Assembly: GCF_028816475.1 (NCBI RefSeq)
Contig: NZ_CP118247.1
Coordinates: 1,302,001-1,366,000, forward strand
Direction of reading: 5' to 3'
DNA: 64,000 bases
Origin: Devosia rhodophyticola
GTDB lineage: Bacteria > Pseudomonadota > Alphaproteobacteria > Rhizobiales > Devosiaceae
Part shown: piece after piece, positions 7,920-18,067 of the stretch
How positions within the stretch are numbered: position 1 is the first letter of the stretch
Layout: each line of letters opens with the position of its first letter
The notes under the pieces: generated by a model
What the model was told of the DNA's origin: nothing
Database searches by the model: none
What the model saw: the letters and a program-made list of their open reading frames with translations, nothing else
Translations under genes and position numbers: made by a program

Positions 7920-10765
7920 ATGGCTGATAACGACGACAAGCGCACCGACGATAATTCTGGCGCTGGCGGCAAGAAAACGCTGACATTGAAGGGTGGGCCG
8001 GGCATCGGCAATCGCCCCGGAGTGGCGCGTTCGTCTCGTACAGTGGTTGTCGAGAAGCGCACGCGGCGCATTGCAACGCCCGGCGCACCCAGTGGCACGT
8101 CGACGCCGTCACAGCGTCCGAACGAGCAAAGACCCCAGGGCCAGCGTCCGCCGGGAGGCGCTCAACGTCCGCAAAATGCGCGCCCTTCACCGCAGCAGCG
8201 ACCCTCCGCAGGGCTTTCGGCGGCCGAGGCTGAAGCACGCCGTGCTGTCCTGCGCGAGGCTGGAGCCCGCCAGGAAGAAGAGCAGAAGCGTTTTGCTGCT
8301 GAAGAAGCGCGCCGCGTCGAAGAGGATGCTCGACGCCGCCAGATCCGCGAAGACGCCGAACGCCAGGACGAAGAGCGCCGTCAGGCCGCCGAGGTCGAAG
8401 CGCCAGCGTCTCCAGTTGCGCCAGACTCACCAGCGGCCGAGGCAACGCCTGAAGCACCAGCGCCTTCGGATGCTAACGCTGAAAAGAGCGAGGAATTTGT
8501 TCCGCGCTCGCACCAGCAGGCTGGTCCCAAGAGTGTGCGCGTGGTTGCCGGGCGTCCCGGTCAGCCATCACGGCCACAGCGTCCGGCTGGCGATCGCCCC
8601 AATCCAAATGCGCGTCCCGCCAGTGAACGCGGTGCCGGCGCGGCATTGCGTACGCCCGCAGGCAGCGCTCGTCCCGGTGCAGAACGGCGTCCAACCGGTG
8701 CCGGTATGGCTCCGATTGGCAATGCGCCGCCGGCTGAACCCAGTGAGGCCGATGGCCGCAAGATCCGCACCGGTGCACCATCCAACCGTCCGATTGTCAA
8801 TGCGGCCGAGCTGGAAAATGCCCGTCGCGCTTCGCGCGCGGCACCAGAACGTCCTACGCGCCGTTCAGGGCAGGACGGCAATGGCCGCGGTCGTCTGACC
8901 GTTACCAACGCCGGTGTTGAAGGTGATCGCGACAAAGGGCCGTCGCTGGCCGCCATGCGTCGCCGCCGCGACAAGAAAATGGGCCGCAACCAGACTGTTG
9001 CGCCCAAACTGGCACGTGAAGTGACCATTCCTGAAGCCATCACGGTGCAGGAATTGGCCAATCGCATGACCGAGCGTTCCGTCGTTGTGATCAAATATCT
9101 GATGGCACAGGGCCAGATGGCCACGATCAATGATGTGATCGATGCCGATACCGCCGAACTGATCGCCATTGAGTTGGGCCATACGGTCAAGCGCGTGTCC
9201 GATGCCGACGTTGAAGAAGGGCTTTACGATCTGCCTGCCGACGACAAGGCCGAGGATTTGACGGATCGTGCACCGGTTGTGACCATCATGGGTCACGTCG
9301 ACCACGGCAAGACCTCGCTGCTCGATGCGATCCGTGAAGCCAATGTCGTGTCCGGTGAAGCGGGTGGCATTACCCAGCATATCGGCGCCTATCAGGTCGA
9401 AAGGAACGGTGCCAAGATCACCTTCCTCGACACCCCGGGCCATGAAGCCTTCACCGCCATGCGTGCCCGTGGCGCGCAGGCAACCGACATTGCCATTCTG
9501 GTGGTGGCAGCCGACGACGGCGTGATGCCGCAGACCATTGAATCGATCAAGCACGCCAAGGCGGCCGAAGTGCCGATTATTGTTGCGATCAACAAGATGG
9601 ACAAACCCGGTGCCGATCCGCAGCGGGTGCGCACCGAGTTGCTGCAGCACGAGGTGTTTGTGGAATCCATGGGCGGCGATGTTCTGGACGTCGAAGTATC
9701 GGCGATTAACAAGACTGGCTTGGACAAGCTGCTCGAAACAATTCTGTTGCAGGCTGAAGTGCTTGAACTCAAGGTGGCTCGTGATGGGCGCGCCGAGGGT
9801 CTGGTGGTTGAAGCCAAGCTCGACCGCGGTCGCGGTGCTGTGGCAACGGTTCTGGTACAGCGCGGCACCTTGGCTATCGGCGATATTCTGGTTGCCGGCA
9901 TCGAATTTGCCCGCGTCCGGGCGCTGATCAATGACAAGGGCGAACAGGTCAAGGAAGCGGGTCCATCGACCCGGTCGAAGTTCTGGGCTTTACGGGCGTT
10001 CCGAGTGCGGGTGACCGTTTCTCGGTGGTTGAATCTGAAGCACGGGCGCGCGAAGTGACTGAATATCGCCAGCGCGCCATCCGCGAAAAGACAGCAGGTG
10101 GCGGCGCTACCAGCCTTGAGCAGATGATGAACCAGCTCAAGGATCTGGGCATTGCCAAGTTCCCGCTGATCATCAAGGGCGATGTGCAGGGTTCGGTCGA
10201 AGCAATCAACGCTTCGCTCAACAAGCTGTCGACCGAGGAAGTTTCGGCGCAGATCCTGATGTCGGGCGTTGGCGGCATTACCGAAAGCGATGTGACCCTG
10301 GCAACGGCTTCGAACGCGATCATTATCGGGTTCAACGTACGAGCCAACAAGCAGGCAACGGATCTTGCGACGCGCGACGGTATCGAAATCCGCTATTACA
10401 ACATCATCTACGATCTGGTGGACGATGTTAAGGCGGCAATGTCGGGTCTGTTGAAGCCAGAGCGGCGCGAAACCTTCATCGGCAATGCCAAGATCCTGGA
10501 AGTGTTCAATATTTCCAAGGTTGGCAAGGTCGCCGGTTGTCAGGTTACAGAGGGCATGGTCGAACGTGGCGCGGGTGTTCGCCTGATCCGCGACGATGTG
10601 GTGGTGCACGAAGGCAAGCTGTCGACGCTCAAGCGCTTCAAGGATGAAGTCAAGGAAGTCCAGATCGGTCAGGAATGCGGTATGGCCTTTGAGAAGTACG
10701 AGGACATGCGCGTCGATGATGTCATCGAATGCTTCCGCGTCGAGACGATCCAGCGCACGCTCTAG
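7920..10765 (+). CDS. infB: Translation initiation factor IF-2, frame broken at a C-run
   Basis: IF-2 is the GTPase that places initiator tRNA on the 30S subunit. The protein has a long low-complexity N-terminus rich in R, P, A, E and Q (about 350 residues), an IF2_N segment, then the G domain: G1 GHVDHGKT, G3 DTPGHEAF, G4 NKMD and a following SAIN. The C-terminal domains lie in a different frame after about 9975. As written, the frame runs into a false stop at 10058. One extra C in the run at 9971-9973 restores the [19 protein letters not shown] junction and gives 948 residues. The gene is essential, so a real null allele is unlikely. Confidence 0.93.
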
Positions 10766-10784
10766 CGAGTCGCAAATGAAATTG

Positions 10785-10813
10785 AAAGGGGCACCCAGCG
10801 GTGCCCCTTTTTT
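10785..10813 (+). terminator. Rho-independent terminator after infB
   Basis: AAAGGGGCACC pairs with GGTGCCCCTTT across a four-base CAGC loop, and six Ts follow the GC stem. It lies 20 bases after the infB stop and ends the rimP-infB operon, separating it from the converging MFS gene. Confidence 0.92.
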
Positions 10814-10834
10814 GTTGATTGATCGCCCACGGTT

Positions 10835-12117
10835 TCAGATCGAGGCGGGCTCTTCAGCCTCCTGAACCACTAGGTCACTCATCTGGACCGCGCCCTCGTC
10901 ACCAACGACGGACACAGCGCCGCTGGTACCCAGATCGAAGGAATGCTTTTCGTCCTCTGGCAGACCTTCGCGGCGCGACAGGCGCACCATCACAAACGCG
11001 ATCAACACCAGTTGCACCACGGCGTTTGTAATGAACAGCCCGGCGGGTCCGAACATTTCGATATTGAGAGAGGCGATCAGCGGCCCGATCGTGGACCCCA
11101 GCCCATTGAGCAACAACAGGCCGGCAGAAATTTCGACATAGTCCGCGCGATCAGCAAAATCAAAAACGTGGGCGGCGGCAATGGCATAGGCCGGTAAAAG
11201 CCCTGCCCCAAAGACCAATCCGAGCATCAACCAGAGGTATGTGGCCTGGGGCAACAGGATAATGGCGCCACCCATCACAACGCTGGCGGCGGCCAACCCG
11301 ATCAGGACCAGCCGCCGGTCGACACTGTCCGACAATTTGCCGGTTGGCCATTGCGCCAGGGCGCCACCCAGAACCGCTGCACTCATGAACAGGGCGGCGT
11401 CGGTAACGCTACCGCTGGCAGCACTTGCATAGGACGGTCCCAGCGACCAGAAGGCGCCCGTTGCCAGTCCAATCAGAAAGATCGCAATCGTGCCGGTCGG
11501 CGACAGCCGAAACATGCGAATGGGCCGAAAGCGCACCAGTGTGATTGGAGGTGGCTGGGCGGTTCGGGTCATGACGATGGGCACGGCGGCCAGCGAGACC
11601 AGCACCGAGGCTATGGAAAACAGGATGAACGAGGATGGCTGGAACAGCGTGACCATCATCTGGCCCAGGGTAATCACTGTGAAATTAACCGTCACATAGG
11701 TCGAGATCAAAGTACCACGCGTTTGGTTGGTGGCCTGATCGTTGAGCCAGCTTTCAACCACAAGATAAAGTCCGGCGAGACAAAACCGGTGATCAGCCGC
11801 AAGCCAATCCACACTAGGGCATCGACGGCGATCGGGTAGCCCAGAGCGGCGGCGGAGGCGACCGAGACCAGCGCCGCAAAGGTGCGGATATGGCCGACAC
11901 GCACGATCAGTCGCGGGGTGAAGGCGCAGCCCAGCACAAAACCAAAAAAATATCCCGAGCCCAACAGGCCGATTTCGACTGAGGAAAATCCTTCAATACC
12001 GCCGCGAATGGGCAGCAACATCAATTGAAGACCGTTGCCCATGATCAAGAAAGCAACGCTGAGCAGTATGGCACCGACGGCAATGATCGGCGTAGTGGGG
12101 CGGGCGATGCTCGTCAC
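10835..12117 (-). CDS. MFS transporter (YcaD-like), frame broken at a T-run
   Basis: The corrected product is a 12-helix major facilitator of about 427 residues. The first part (12117 to about 11783) has GLLGSGYFFGFVLGCAFTPRLIVRVGHIRTFA, and the second part has GLYLVVESWLNDQATNQTRG; both resemble YcaD-type transporters. The two halves are in different frames. One additional T in the TTTT run (plus-strand A-run about 11781-11784) gives the continuous junction LITGFCLAGLYLVVESW. The C-terminus carries a short soluble acidic tail. The substrate is unknown. Confidence 0.82.
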
Positions 12118-12196
12118 GATACCTCCTTGGCCGAAAACTCATTGAAATGTGATCGAACGCGTCACAAGACGACGGCCACCATGGCTTTTTGGAAGC

Positions 12197-12212
12197 CGCG
12201 CGGTACCGCGCG
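12197..12212. repeat. 16-bp perfect palindrome upstream of the MFS gene
   Basis: CGCGCGGTACCGCGCG reads the same on both strands and lies 80-95 bases before the MFS start, downstream of the corC-like stop. A second small hairpin (GGCTT...AAGCC on the minus strand) is adjacent, with no T-run. It could be a terminator without a U-tract or an operator; I cannot tell which. Confidence 0.35.
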
Positions 12213-12270
12213 CAAACTTCCAGTGATGCGCGAATTCTCAGTGCATCCGTAGATAGGATTGATGAGCCGA

Positions 12271-13559
12271 TCAATCCGATTCGTCTCTGTCCTCGATAAA
12301 TATCCGCACCTTGGTAACGCGATGCTTTTGCCGGGCCAACACCAGAAAACGATAAACGCCCAGGTGGGTTTCCTCGCCGCGCAGCGGAATGCGTCTGGTC
12401 TGATTAATGACGATCCCCGCAACAGTATTGGCGTCGTCGTCGGGCAATTCCCAGCCAAGGGCACGATTGACGTCCCGAATGGCAATGCTGGCGTCCATGA
12501 TGTAGCTGCCGTCGGCCTGTTTACGAATGCCGGCAATCGCCTCGTCTTCGGGCGTGTCCTGCTCGTCCGAAATGTCGCCAATGATCTCTTCGATGATGTC
12601 TTCAAGCGTTACCAGGCCTTCAACGGCGCCATATTCATCAAGCACCAGCGCCATGTGGGAATGGCGCTTTTGAAAATCGGTCAATTGTGCCTGCAGGCTG
12701 GTATTTTCGGGCACGAACCAGGGCTCGACCATGATCTTTGAGATATTGATATGGCTGGGGTCACCCTTGGCCGCCAGCATGGCGCGCAGCACGTCCTTGA
12801 CGTGCACCACACCCACAATATTGTCGCGGTCCCCGACATAGATCGGAATTCGGGTGTAGGAGCTGTCCAGAACCGCAGCCAGTAGCGCTTCGGCGGGTTG
12901 ATTGCCGTCGAGCGCCACCATATTGGTGCGGTGTACCATGACGTCGCTGACGCTGAGATCGCGCAGGTCGAGAATACCGCCCAGCATGTCGCGGTCACTT
13001 TTGACCATGCCGCCTTCCGAATGGAGCAGATCAACCGTGCCGCGGATTTCCTCATGTCCCGAGACCGCCATATTGGCGTCCTGTTTGAGGCCAAACAGGC
13101 GCAGGATGGCATTGACGATGGCTTGGACGGCCAGTGTCACCGGGGCAAACAACACCACTACAAGCTTTATGGCGGGGGCAACGACCAGCGCAAACCCATC
13201 CGGCCGCATCAGCGCCAGTGTCTTGGGCAGCACTTCGGAAAATACCACCACCGCAGCGGTCATGGCGACCGTTGCATAAAAATCCCTGCCTCGCCGAAAA
13301 TCTGGATAAGGACGCTGGCGGCCAGAGTCGAAGCGAGGATATTGACGATATTGTTGCCCAAAAGGATGGCGCCGATCAGCCGTTCCTTTTCAGTTGTCAG
13401 TTGTTCAACAAGTTTTGCCCGCCGGTCGCCGGACCGGGCCAGCTGATGCATTCGTGCCCGGGAGGCTGCGGTCAACGCCGTTTCAGATCCCGAAAAAAAG
13501 AAACTTACCGCCAGCAGGGCAACAATGCCCCCGCTGGTTAGCCAAAGCATTGCGGTCAT
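12271..13559 (-). CDS. CorC/HlyC-type CBS-pair membrane protein, frame broken at a T-run
   Basis: These proteins have an N-terminal DUF21 (CNNM) membrane domain, two CBS domains and a C-terminal CorC/HlyC domain, and are linked to Mg2+/Co2+ export or membrane damage resistance. Here DUF21 shows FFSGSETALTAASRARMHQLA and EVLPKTLAL; the CBS pair follows (VMVHRTNMVAL, GVVHVKDVL); the last domain has VLDEYGAVEGLVTLEDIIEEIIGDI. The frame breaks at the run near 13279-13283: one added T restores GEAGIFYATVAMTAAVVVFSEV. From the ATG at 13559 the corrected length is 429 residues; an in-frame start at 13655 is possible. Confidence 0.87.
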
Positions 13560-13669
13560 GAAAAGTTCGTCGTCCCCATCGCTGTCAAATCTGATGCGCG
13601 TTCCCTGATCGGATTGCGCGCGGCACATGGTAAGCCATGACGCGACAAACCCCAATGGTTTGGTGTCAA

Positions 13670-14522
13670 TTAGGGGTTGAGTTCTGCAGGCACCGGGGGC
13701 TCATCGTGCAGCACTGAGATTTTGACGCGCTCGTTGGCCGCCAGATAGGGGTCGTTGGTAAAAAAGGCTCTGAATCGGCGCGTCCGATCACACCCTGTAT
13801 CTGGCGGGCTGGCAGGCCAAATTCTCCCAGGATGGCGCGTACCGAATTGGCGCGATCGCTGGATAGCTCCCACGGCCCGTAGCGATCATTAAGATAGAGC
13901 GATCCGGCGGCGGTATGTCCCGAGATGCTGATCCGGCTACCCAACTGGCTCAGGATTGGGGCCATGGCAGCAATGGCGGCGCGCGCCTTTTCGACCGGAT
14001 ATTTGCCCCCTTCGGGGAACATGCGGCTGCCTTTTTGATCGGCGATGACAATGTCGAGGCCTTCGGGCGTCTCCTCGACAATCAGATTATCCGCAACTGT
14101 GGTCAGTTCGGGCATCGACTGCCAAGCCTGCCGTATGGAAGCGGCAGCCAGCGAGAAGCGCTGCTTGGAGTCGATGGTGTTTTTTCGATTTCGAAGGTGT
14201 TGGCTTCCACCCCCTGCATCCGGTTCTTGTCGCTCTTGGTGCTGGATATGGACACTTTTTCCATATCGATAAGGTCGTCAGAGGCATCCTTGACGAATTC
14301 GCGCGCCGGGTTGCCGCTCTGCTCGATAACGCCGGACAGGCGGCGATTGTCGCTGCTGCCGAAGGCCTCGCGCATCGAGCCGGCCACCACCTGAAGTTTC
14401 TTGGTGTCCTGAATGGAAAAGGAGATCAGCAACACAAAAAAGCAGACGAGAATGGACATTAAGTCACCAAAAGTGACCATCCATTCGGGTGCTCCGCCGC
14501 CAACTTTTTTGCGCATTGCCAT
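13670..14522 (-). CDS. MotB/PomB-like stator protein, two frame breaks
   Basis: MotB anchors the flagellar stator to peptidoglycan and contributes to the ion channel. The start is typical: PEWMVTFGDLMSILVCFFVLLISFS, one membrane helix with the channel aspartate in TFGDLMS. An OmpA-like domain follows (ISISGHTAAGSLYLNDRYGPWELSSDRANSVRAIL). The frame shifts twice, at the T-run near 14187-14192 and at the A-run near 13760-13765. One base added to each run gives a continuous 284-residue protein ending PPVPAELNP. It is 11 bases downstream of the motA-like gene. No other flagellar gene is near. Confidence 0.83.
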
Positions 14523-14533
14523 TTCGCCAGCCC

Positions 14534-15304
14534 CTAAGCCGCTTCGTCCAGCATGCCCTTATGCTGGTTCTCGGGCAGATAGGCGATAAGCTTTTCGCGA
14601 ATGAGGGAAGGACTGGTGCCGGCCCGCACGGCCAGAACGCCATCGATAATGAGGGTCTGGTTGATTTCTTCGACTTCGAGCTTGGCGGTCAGTTTGTCGG
14701 CAATAGGCAAGCACACCAGATTGGCCAAAACCGCGCCGTAAAGCGTGGTTAAGAGGGCCACGGCCATTGCCGGACCAATGGCGGATGGATCCTCCATATT
14801 GCCCAGCATCTGCACCAACCCGACGATAGTGCCGATCATGCCAAAGGCGGGGCCGGCATCGCCCAGCGATTTGAAGACGCGTTGGCCTTCCGAAAGGCGC
14901 TGCAAAAACTGGTCGCGCGTCAATTCCATTGCTTCGCGGATGTAGGCCGGATCATAGCCGTCCGCGATATAGACCGCGCCGCGTGTCAGATTGGGATCGC
15001 CCGCCTCAAAACCTTCCAGCCCCAGCGGACCAGAGCGGCGCACCAATTCACCCATTTCGGCGATTTTCTGGATGAGGGCCCGTGGTTCAACCTTCTTGTG
15101 GGTAAACGCCACCCGGCCACCAATCGCCAATGACTGGCCAATGCCCATCAGAGGAAAGCGAATGACCGTGGCCGCAAACCCGCCACCGAGAACTATCAAC
15201 ACCGATGGCAAATCGACAAAGGCCATGAACGAGCCGCCGAGCGAAATCGCCAACCCAATAACGGCGGCGCCAACAATAATTCCGGCAATTGTTGCAATAT
15301 CCAT
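14534..15304 (-). CDS. MotA/PomA-like stator protein
   Basis: This 256-residue protein has four predicted membrane helices and the MotA/TolQ/ExbB signature in the last two (SLGDAGPAFGMIGTIVGLVQMLGNMEDP, then GPAMAVALLTTLYGAVLANLV). The length and the short cytoplasmic loop fit the PomA subgroup. With the downstream MotB-like protein it should form an ion-driven stator. The ATG at 15304 is chosen because MDIATIAGI begins the first helix; an upstream frame start adds only four residues. The pair is distant from any flagellar cluster in this window. Confidence 0.88.
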   Translation of the reverse strand: MDIATIAGIIVGAAVIGLAISLGGSFMAFVDLPSVLIVLGGGFAATVIRFPLMGIGQSLAIGGRVAFTHKKVEPRALIQKIAEMGELVRRSGPLGLEGFEAGDPNLTRGAVYIADGYDPAYIREAMELTRDQFLQRLSEGQRVFKSLGDAGPAFGMIGTIVGLVQMLGNMEDPSAIGPAMAVALLTTLYGAVLANLVCLPIADKLTAKLEVEEINQTLIIDGVLAVRAGTSPSLIREKLIAYLPENQHKGMLDEAA

Positions 15305-15462
15305 GGACCATCTCACTTCGTTTCCAAGTTCGACAGTATAGGGGTGCCTGTTAAGCCATCGCTAATCGCGACCGGCTACTCACCAGAAATTGCTATTGAA
15401 ATGCAATTTGGTGCGATCATGTCCCATTTGGGAACCATTTCAGTGAGGCGGGACAGAAAACC

Positions 15463-16572
15463 CTATGGATAGGGTTTGAAATGCTTGGAGAGTTTGAGCG
15501 CCTGAGCCTGATAGTTCGAGCCTGACGCCGTGCCATAGAGCCTGTCGGGAGTTTCAGCCAGTCTTTCGTAAATCAGCCGCCCAATGGTCTGGCCATGCCC
15601 CAAGAGAAACGGCACCTCGCGGCTGCGCACTTCCAGAACTGCCCGGCTGCCGGTGCCACCAGCGGCAGAATGGCCAAAGCCGGGGTCAAAAAATCCGGCA
15701 TAATGCACCCGAAATTCACCCACTAGGGGATCGAACGGCACCATTTCAGCGGCATGATCGGGCGGCACGTGCACCGCTTCATCGCTCACCAGAATATAAA
15801 ACTCATCGGGATCAAGGATCAATTCGTCCGAGCCGCGATTGGTGATGGGTTCCCAAAAATCGAGCACGTCGAGCCCGGCCTTTTTGTCCACATCGACCAC
15901 GGCGGTGTGGCGCTTTGAACGGAACCCCACCAGCCCATCGCGGCTTTGTCCCTTGAGATCAATTGATAGTGACACGCCATTTTCAACCGGCCGGTCGCCG
16001 CCAATGACCAAAGTCTGTGCAGCGTGCAGGGCCTGATGCTCGGCAATGTTCAAGCGGGAATCCCCAGAGCGGAACCGCATCTGGCTGAGGCGCGAGCCGG
16101 TGCGCACGAGAACAGGAAAGGTGCGTGGGCTGACTTCGAGAAACAGCGGCCCACGATAGCCCGCGGGCATCTGGTCAAAGCCGCGCGCCCGATCCCCGAT
16201 GACCCGGGTAAAAACATCGAGCCGTCCGGTGGAACTCTTTGGATTGGCCGAGGCGCTGACGGTGGCGGGCAGCGCCAGACTTTCCTGCAAGGGGACCAGA
16301 TAGACACAGCCGCGCTCCAGCACCGCGCCTTGCGTCAGGTCGATTTCGTGCAGCTTGAGCGCTTCAATCCGCTCGGCAACGGAATGGGAGGGGCCGGGCA
16401 GGAAACTTGACCGCACGCGAAACGCTGTATCACCCAATCGCAGATCAAGGCTTGCCGGTTGCACCTGATCGGCATCAAAGGGTCGCTTTGTGCTGATGGA
16501 GCCCTCGGCGCTTAATTGTTCGATCAGCCGGGCCGGAAATACGCCCTTGGGCCAATTGTGCTCAGTGCTCAT
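15463..16572 (-). CDS. dcd: 2'-deoxycytidine 5'-triphosphate deaminase, two-domain type
   Basis: This enzyme deaminates dCTP to dUTP for thymidylate synthesis. The 369-residue protein is about twice the length of E. coli Dcd, the double-domain form found in many alphaproteobacteria. The N-terminal half has QPASLDLRLGDTAFRVRSSFLPG, and the C-terminal half has PFDPLVGEFRVHYAGFFDPGFGHSA, the trimeric dUTPase-like core. I chose the ATG at 16572 (MSTEHNWPKGVFP); an upstream in-frame extension to 16761 would cross the metZ control region. Confidence 0.9.
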   Translation of the reverse strand: MSTEHNWPKGVFPARLIEQLSAEGSISTKRPFDADQVQPASLDLRLGDTAFRVRSSFLPGPSHSVAERIEALKLHEIDLTQGAVLERGCVYLVPLQESLALPATVSASANPKSSTGRLDVFTRVIGDRARGFDQMPAGYRGPLFLEVSPRTFPVLVRTGSRLSQMRFRSGDSRLNIAEHQALHAAQTLVIGGDRPVENGVSLSIDLKGQSRDGLVGFRSKRHTAVVDVDKKAGLDVLDFWEPITNRGSDELILDPDEFYILVSDEAVHVPPDHAAEMVPFDPLVGEFRVHYAGFFDPGFGHSAAGGTGSRAVLEVRSREVPFLLGHGQTIGRLIYERLAETPDRLYGTASGSNYQAQALKLSKHFKPYP

Positions 16573-16620
16573 GACGGCGCCCCTGATAAAAACTGGCCTC
16601 TCCGATAGCAACCCATGCAA

Positions 16621-16649
16621 TTGACGCCAAGAGCCAATTGGTCTTAGAT
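16621..16649 (+). promoter_or_regulatory. Candidate promoter of the metZ transcript
   Basis: TTGACG at 16621-16626 is separated by 17 bases from TTAGAT at 16644-16649. Transcription would begin about six bases later, at the 5' edge of the SAM-II aptamer. The fit to sigma-70 is good but not perfect, and the close spacing to the aptamer supports the call. Confidence 0.6.
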
Positions 16650-16653
16650 CAAA

Positions 16654-16711
16654 TAAGTGGTGATTTGGCCGGTCTGGTTGCAGCCACTTTAAACAAATTG
16701 CTAAGAGACCG
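16654..16711 (+). ncRNA. SAM-II riboswitch
   Basis: The sequence matches the SAM-II aptamer used by alphaproteobacteria upstream of methionine genes. AAGTGG (16655-16660) pairs with CCACTT (16684-16689) to form P1. The conserved TGATTTGGCC follows P1, and TTGCAGCCAC is in the right place. The A-rich segment and TTGCTAAGAGACC form the pseudoknot side: AGACC at 16706-16710 pairs with GGTCT at 16671-16675. It sits 50 bases before metZ, with an intrinsic terminator between. SAM binding is expected to lower metZ expression. Confidence 0.9.
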
Positions 16712-16714
16712 TTC

Positions 16715-16745
16715 AACCGGCCGCTCCTGCGGGCCGGTTTTTTTG
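16715..16745 (+). terminator. Intrinsic terminator between riboswitch and metZ
   Basis: AACCGGCC (16715-16722) pairs with GGCCGGTT (16732-16739) over a nine-base loop, followed by a T-run reaching 16744. It lies between the SAM-II aptamer and the metZ ATG at 16761, so it can end the leader transcript. Whether the aptamer controls it or acts on ribosome access is not settled by sequence alone. Confidence 0.85.
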
Positions 16746-16760
16746 TTTGAAGGCATATCA

Positions 16761-17966
16761 ATGACCAAGGCCAGCAATCCCCTTAGCGATCCCGCCCGTC
16801 AGTCTCTGGACACCCGTCTGGTTCATGGCGGCACCGATCGTTCCCCGGCCGGGGAAACTTCTGAAGCCCTGTTTTTAAACTCGGGCTATATTTATCCCAA
16901 CTCGGCCGGTGCCGAAGCGCGCTTCAAGGGCGATGATCCGGGCTATATCTATTCTCGCTTTTCCAATCCGACCGTTGAAATGTTCCAGAACCGGATGGCG
17001 TTGCTTGAAGGGGCCGAGGCGGCTCGTGGCACGGCCACCGGCATGGCGGCGATCACGCTATCGCTGATGAGCCAATTGCGGGCGGGCGATCATGTGGTTG
17101 CCGCACGCGCCCTTTTTGGCGGCTGCCGTTTTGTGGTCGAAGATTATCTGCCGCGCTGGGGCGTCAGCTCGACGCTGGTTGATGGGCGCGACCCCGCCAA
17201 TTTTGCCGCCGCGATGAAGCCCAATACCAAGGTCATATTTCTTGAAACCCCGACCAACCCGACGCTGGAACTGGTCGATATCGCCGCTGTCGCCGATATC
17301 GCGCATGCCCACGGCGCCAAACTGGTTGTCGACAATGTCTTTGCCACCCCGATCTGGCAATCGCCGCTGCAATTGGGGGCGGATCTGGTCGCTTATTCCG
17401 CCACCAAGCATATTGACGGCCATGGCCGGGTGATGGGCGGTGTAGTTCTGGGCAGCAAAGAGCTGATCGAAGGGGATGTGCACACTTTCATCCGCCAGAC
17501 CGGCCCGTCGCTGGCCCCGTTCAATGCCTGGAACCTCCTAAAGGGGTTGGAAGGCTTGTCGTTGCGGGTGCGTCACGCCACCGCCACCGCCACCGCCCTT
17601 GCCAATGCGTTGGCCGATCACCCCAAGATTGAGCGGGTTTATTACCCGCACCACAAGGATCATCCCCAGTATGAACTGGGCAAGCGGCAGATGCGCGGCG
17701 GTTCGACCATGTTGGCGTTTGAAGTCAAAGGTGGTCAAGATGCCGCTTTCAAGCTTGCCGATGCGTTGGCCATCATCCTGATTTCCAACAATCTTGGCGA
17801 TGCCAAGTCGATCATCACCCACCCCACCACAACCACGCATCAGCGCTTGGGTGAAGAGGTGCGGCTCGAAACCGGCATCAGGCCGGGTCTGTTGCGCTTG
17901 TCGGTTGGACTTGAGGCGGAGGAAGACCTTTTGGCGGACCTGCTCTATGGGCTGGATCAGAGCTGA
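16761..17966 (+). CDS. metZ: O-succinylhomoserine sulfhydrylase
   Basis: MetZ joins O-succinylhomoserine and sulfide to give homocysteine, using PLP. The 401-residue protein is a Cys/Met-metabolism PLP enzyme: YIYSRFSNPTVEMFQNRMALLEGAEAARGTATGMAAI near the N-terminus, the VDNVFATP motif, and the PLP lysine in YSATKHIDGHGRVMGG. The MetZ subtype is favoured by the SAM-II leader and by overall resemblance to alphaproteobacterial MetZ. I chose the ATG at 16761, after the terminator; an open frame upstream through the riboswitch is not translated. Confidence 0.93.
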   Translation: MTKASNPLSDPARQSLDTRLVHGGTDRSPAGETSEALFLNSGYIYPNSAGAEARFKGDDPGYIYSRFSNPTVEMFQNRMALLEGAEAARGTATGMAAITLSLMSQLRAGDHVVAARALFGGCRFVVEDYLPRWGVSSTLVDGRDPANFAAAMKPNTKVIFLETPTNPTLELVDIAAVADIAHAHGAKLVVDNVFATPIWQSPLQLGADLVAYSATKHIDGHGRVMGGVVLGSKELIEGDVHTFIRQTGPSLAPFNAWNLLKGLEGLSLRVRHATATATALANALADHPKIERVYYPHHKDHPQYELGKRQMRGGSTMLAFEVKGGQDAAFKLADALAIILISNNLGDAKSIITHPTTTTHQRLGEEVRLETGIRPGLLRLSVGLEAEEDLLADLLYGLDQS

Positions 17967-18067
17967 TCATTTTCCGTTCCCCCAACATTGGCCGTCCGCG
18001 CCCCTCGCCAAATCTGCTCAATTGCGCCATAACCGGGGCAATTGAACTGGCCGGGGCGTACCGACCG

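Noticed and set aside
9392-10609. Long minus-strand open frame opposite infB
   Set aside because: Shadow of the GC-rich infB coding strand; no family features, and it overlaps an essential gene completely.
10025-10765. Separate IF-2 C-terminal gene
   Set aside because: It is the tail of infB displaced by one missing C; the overlap and junction sequence fit a single protein.
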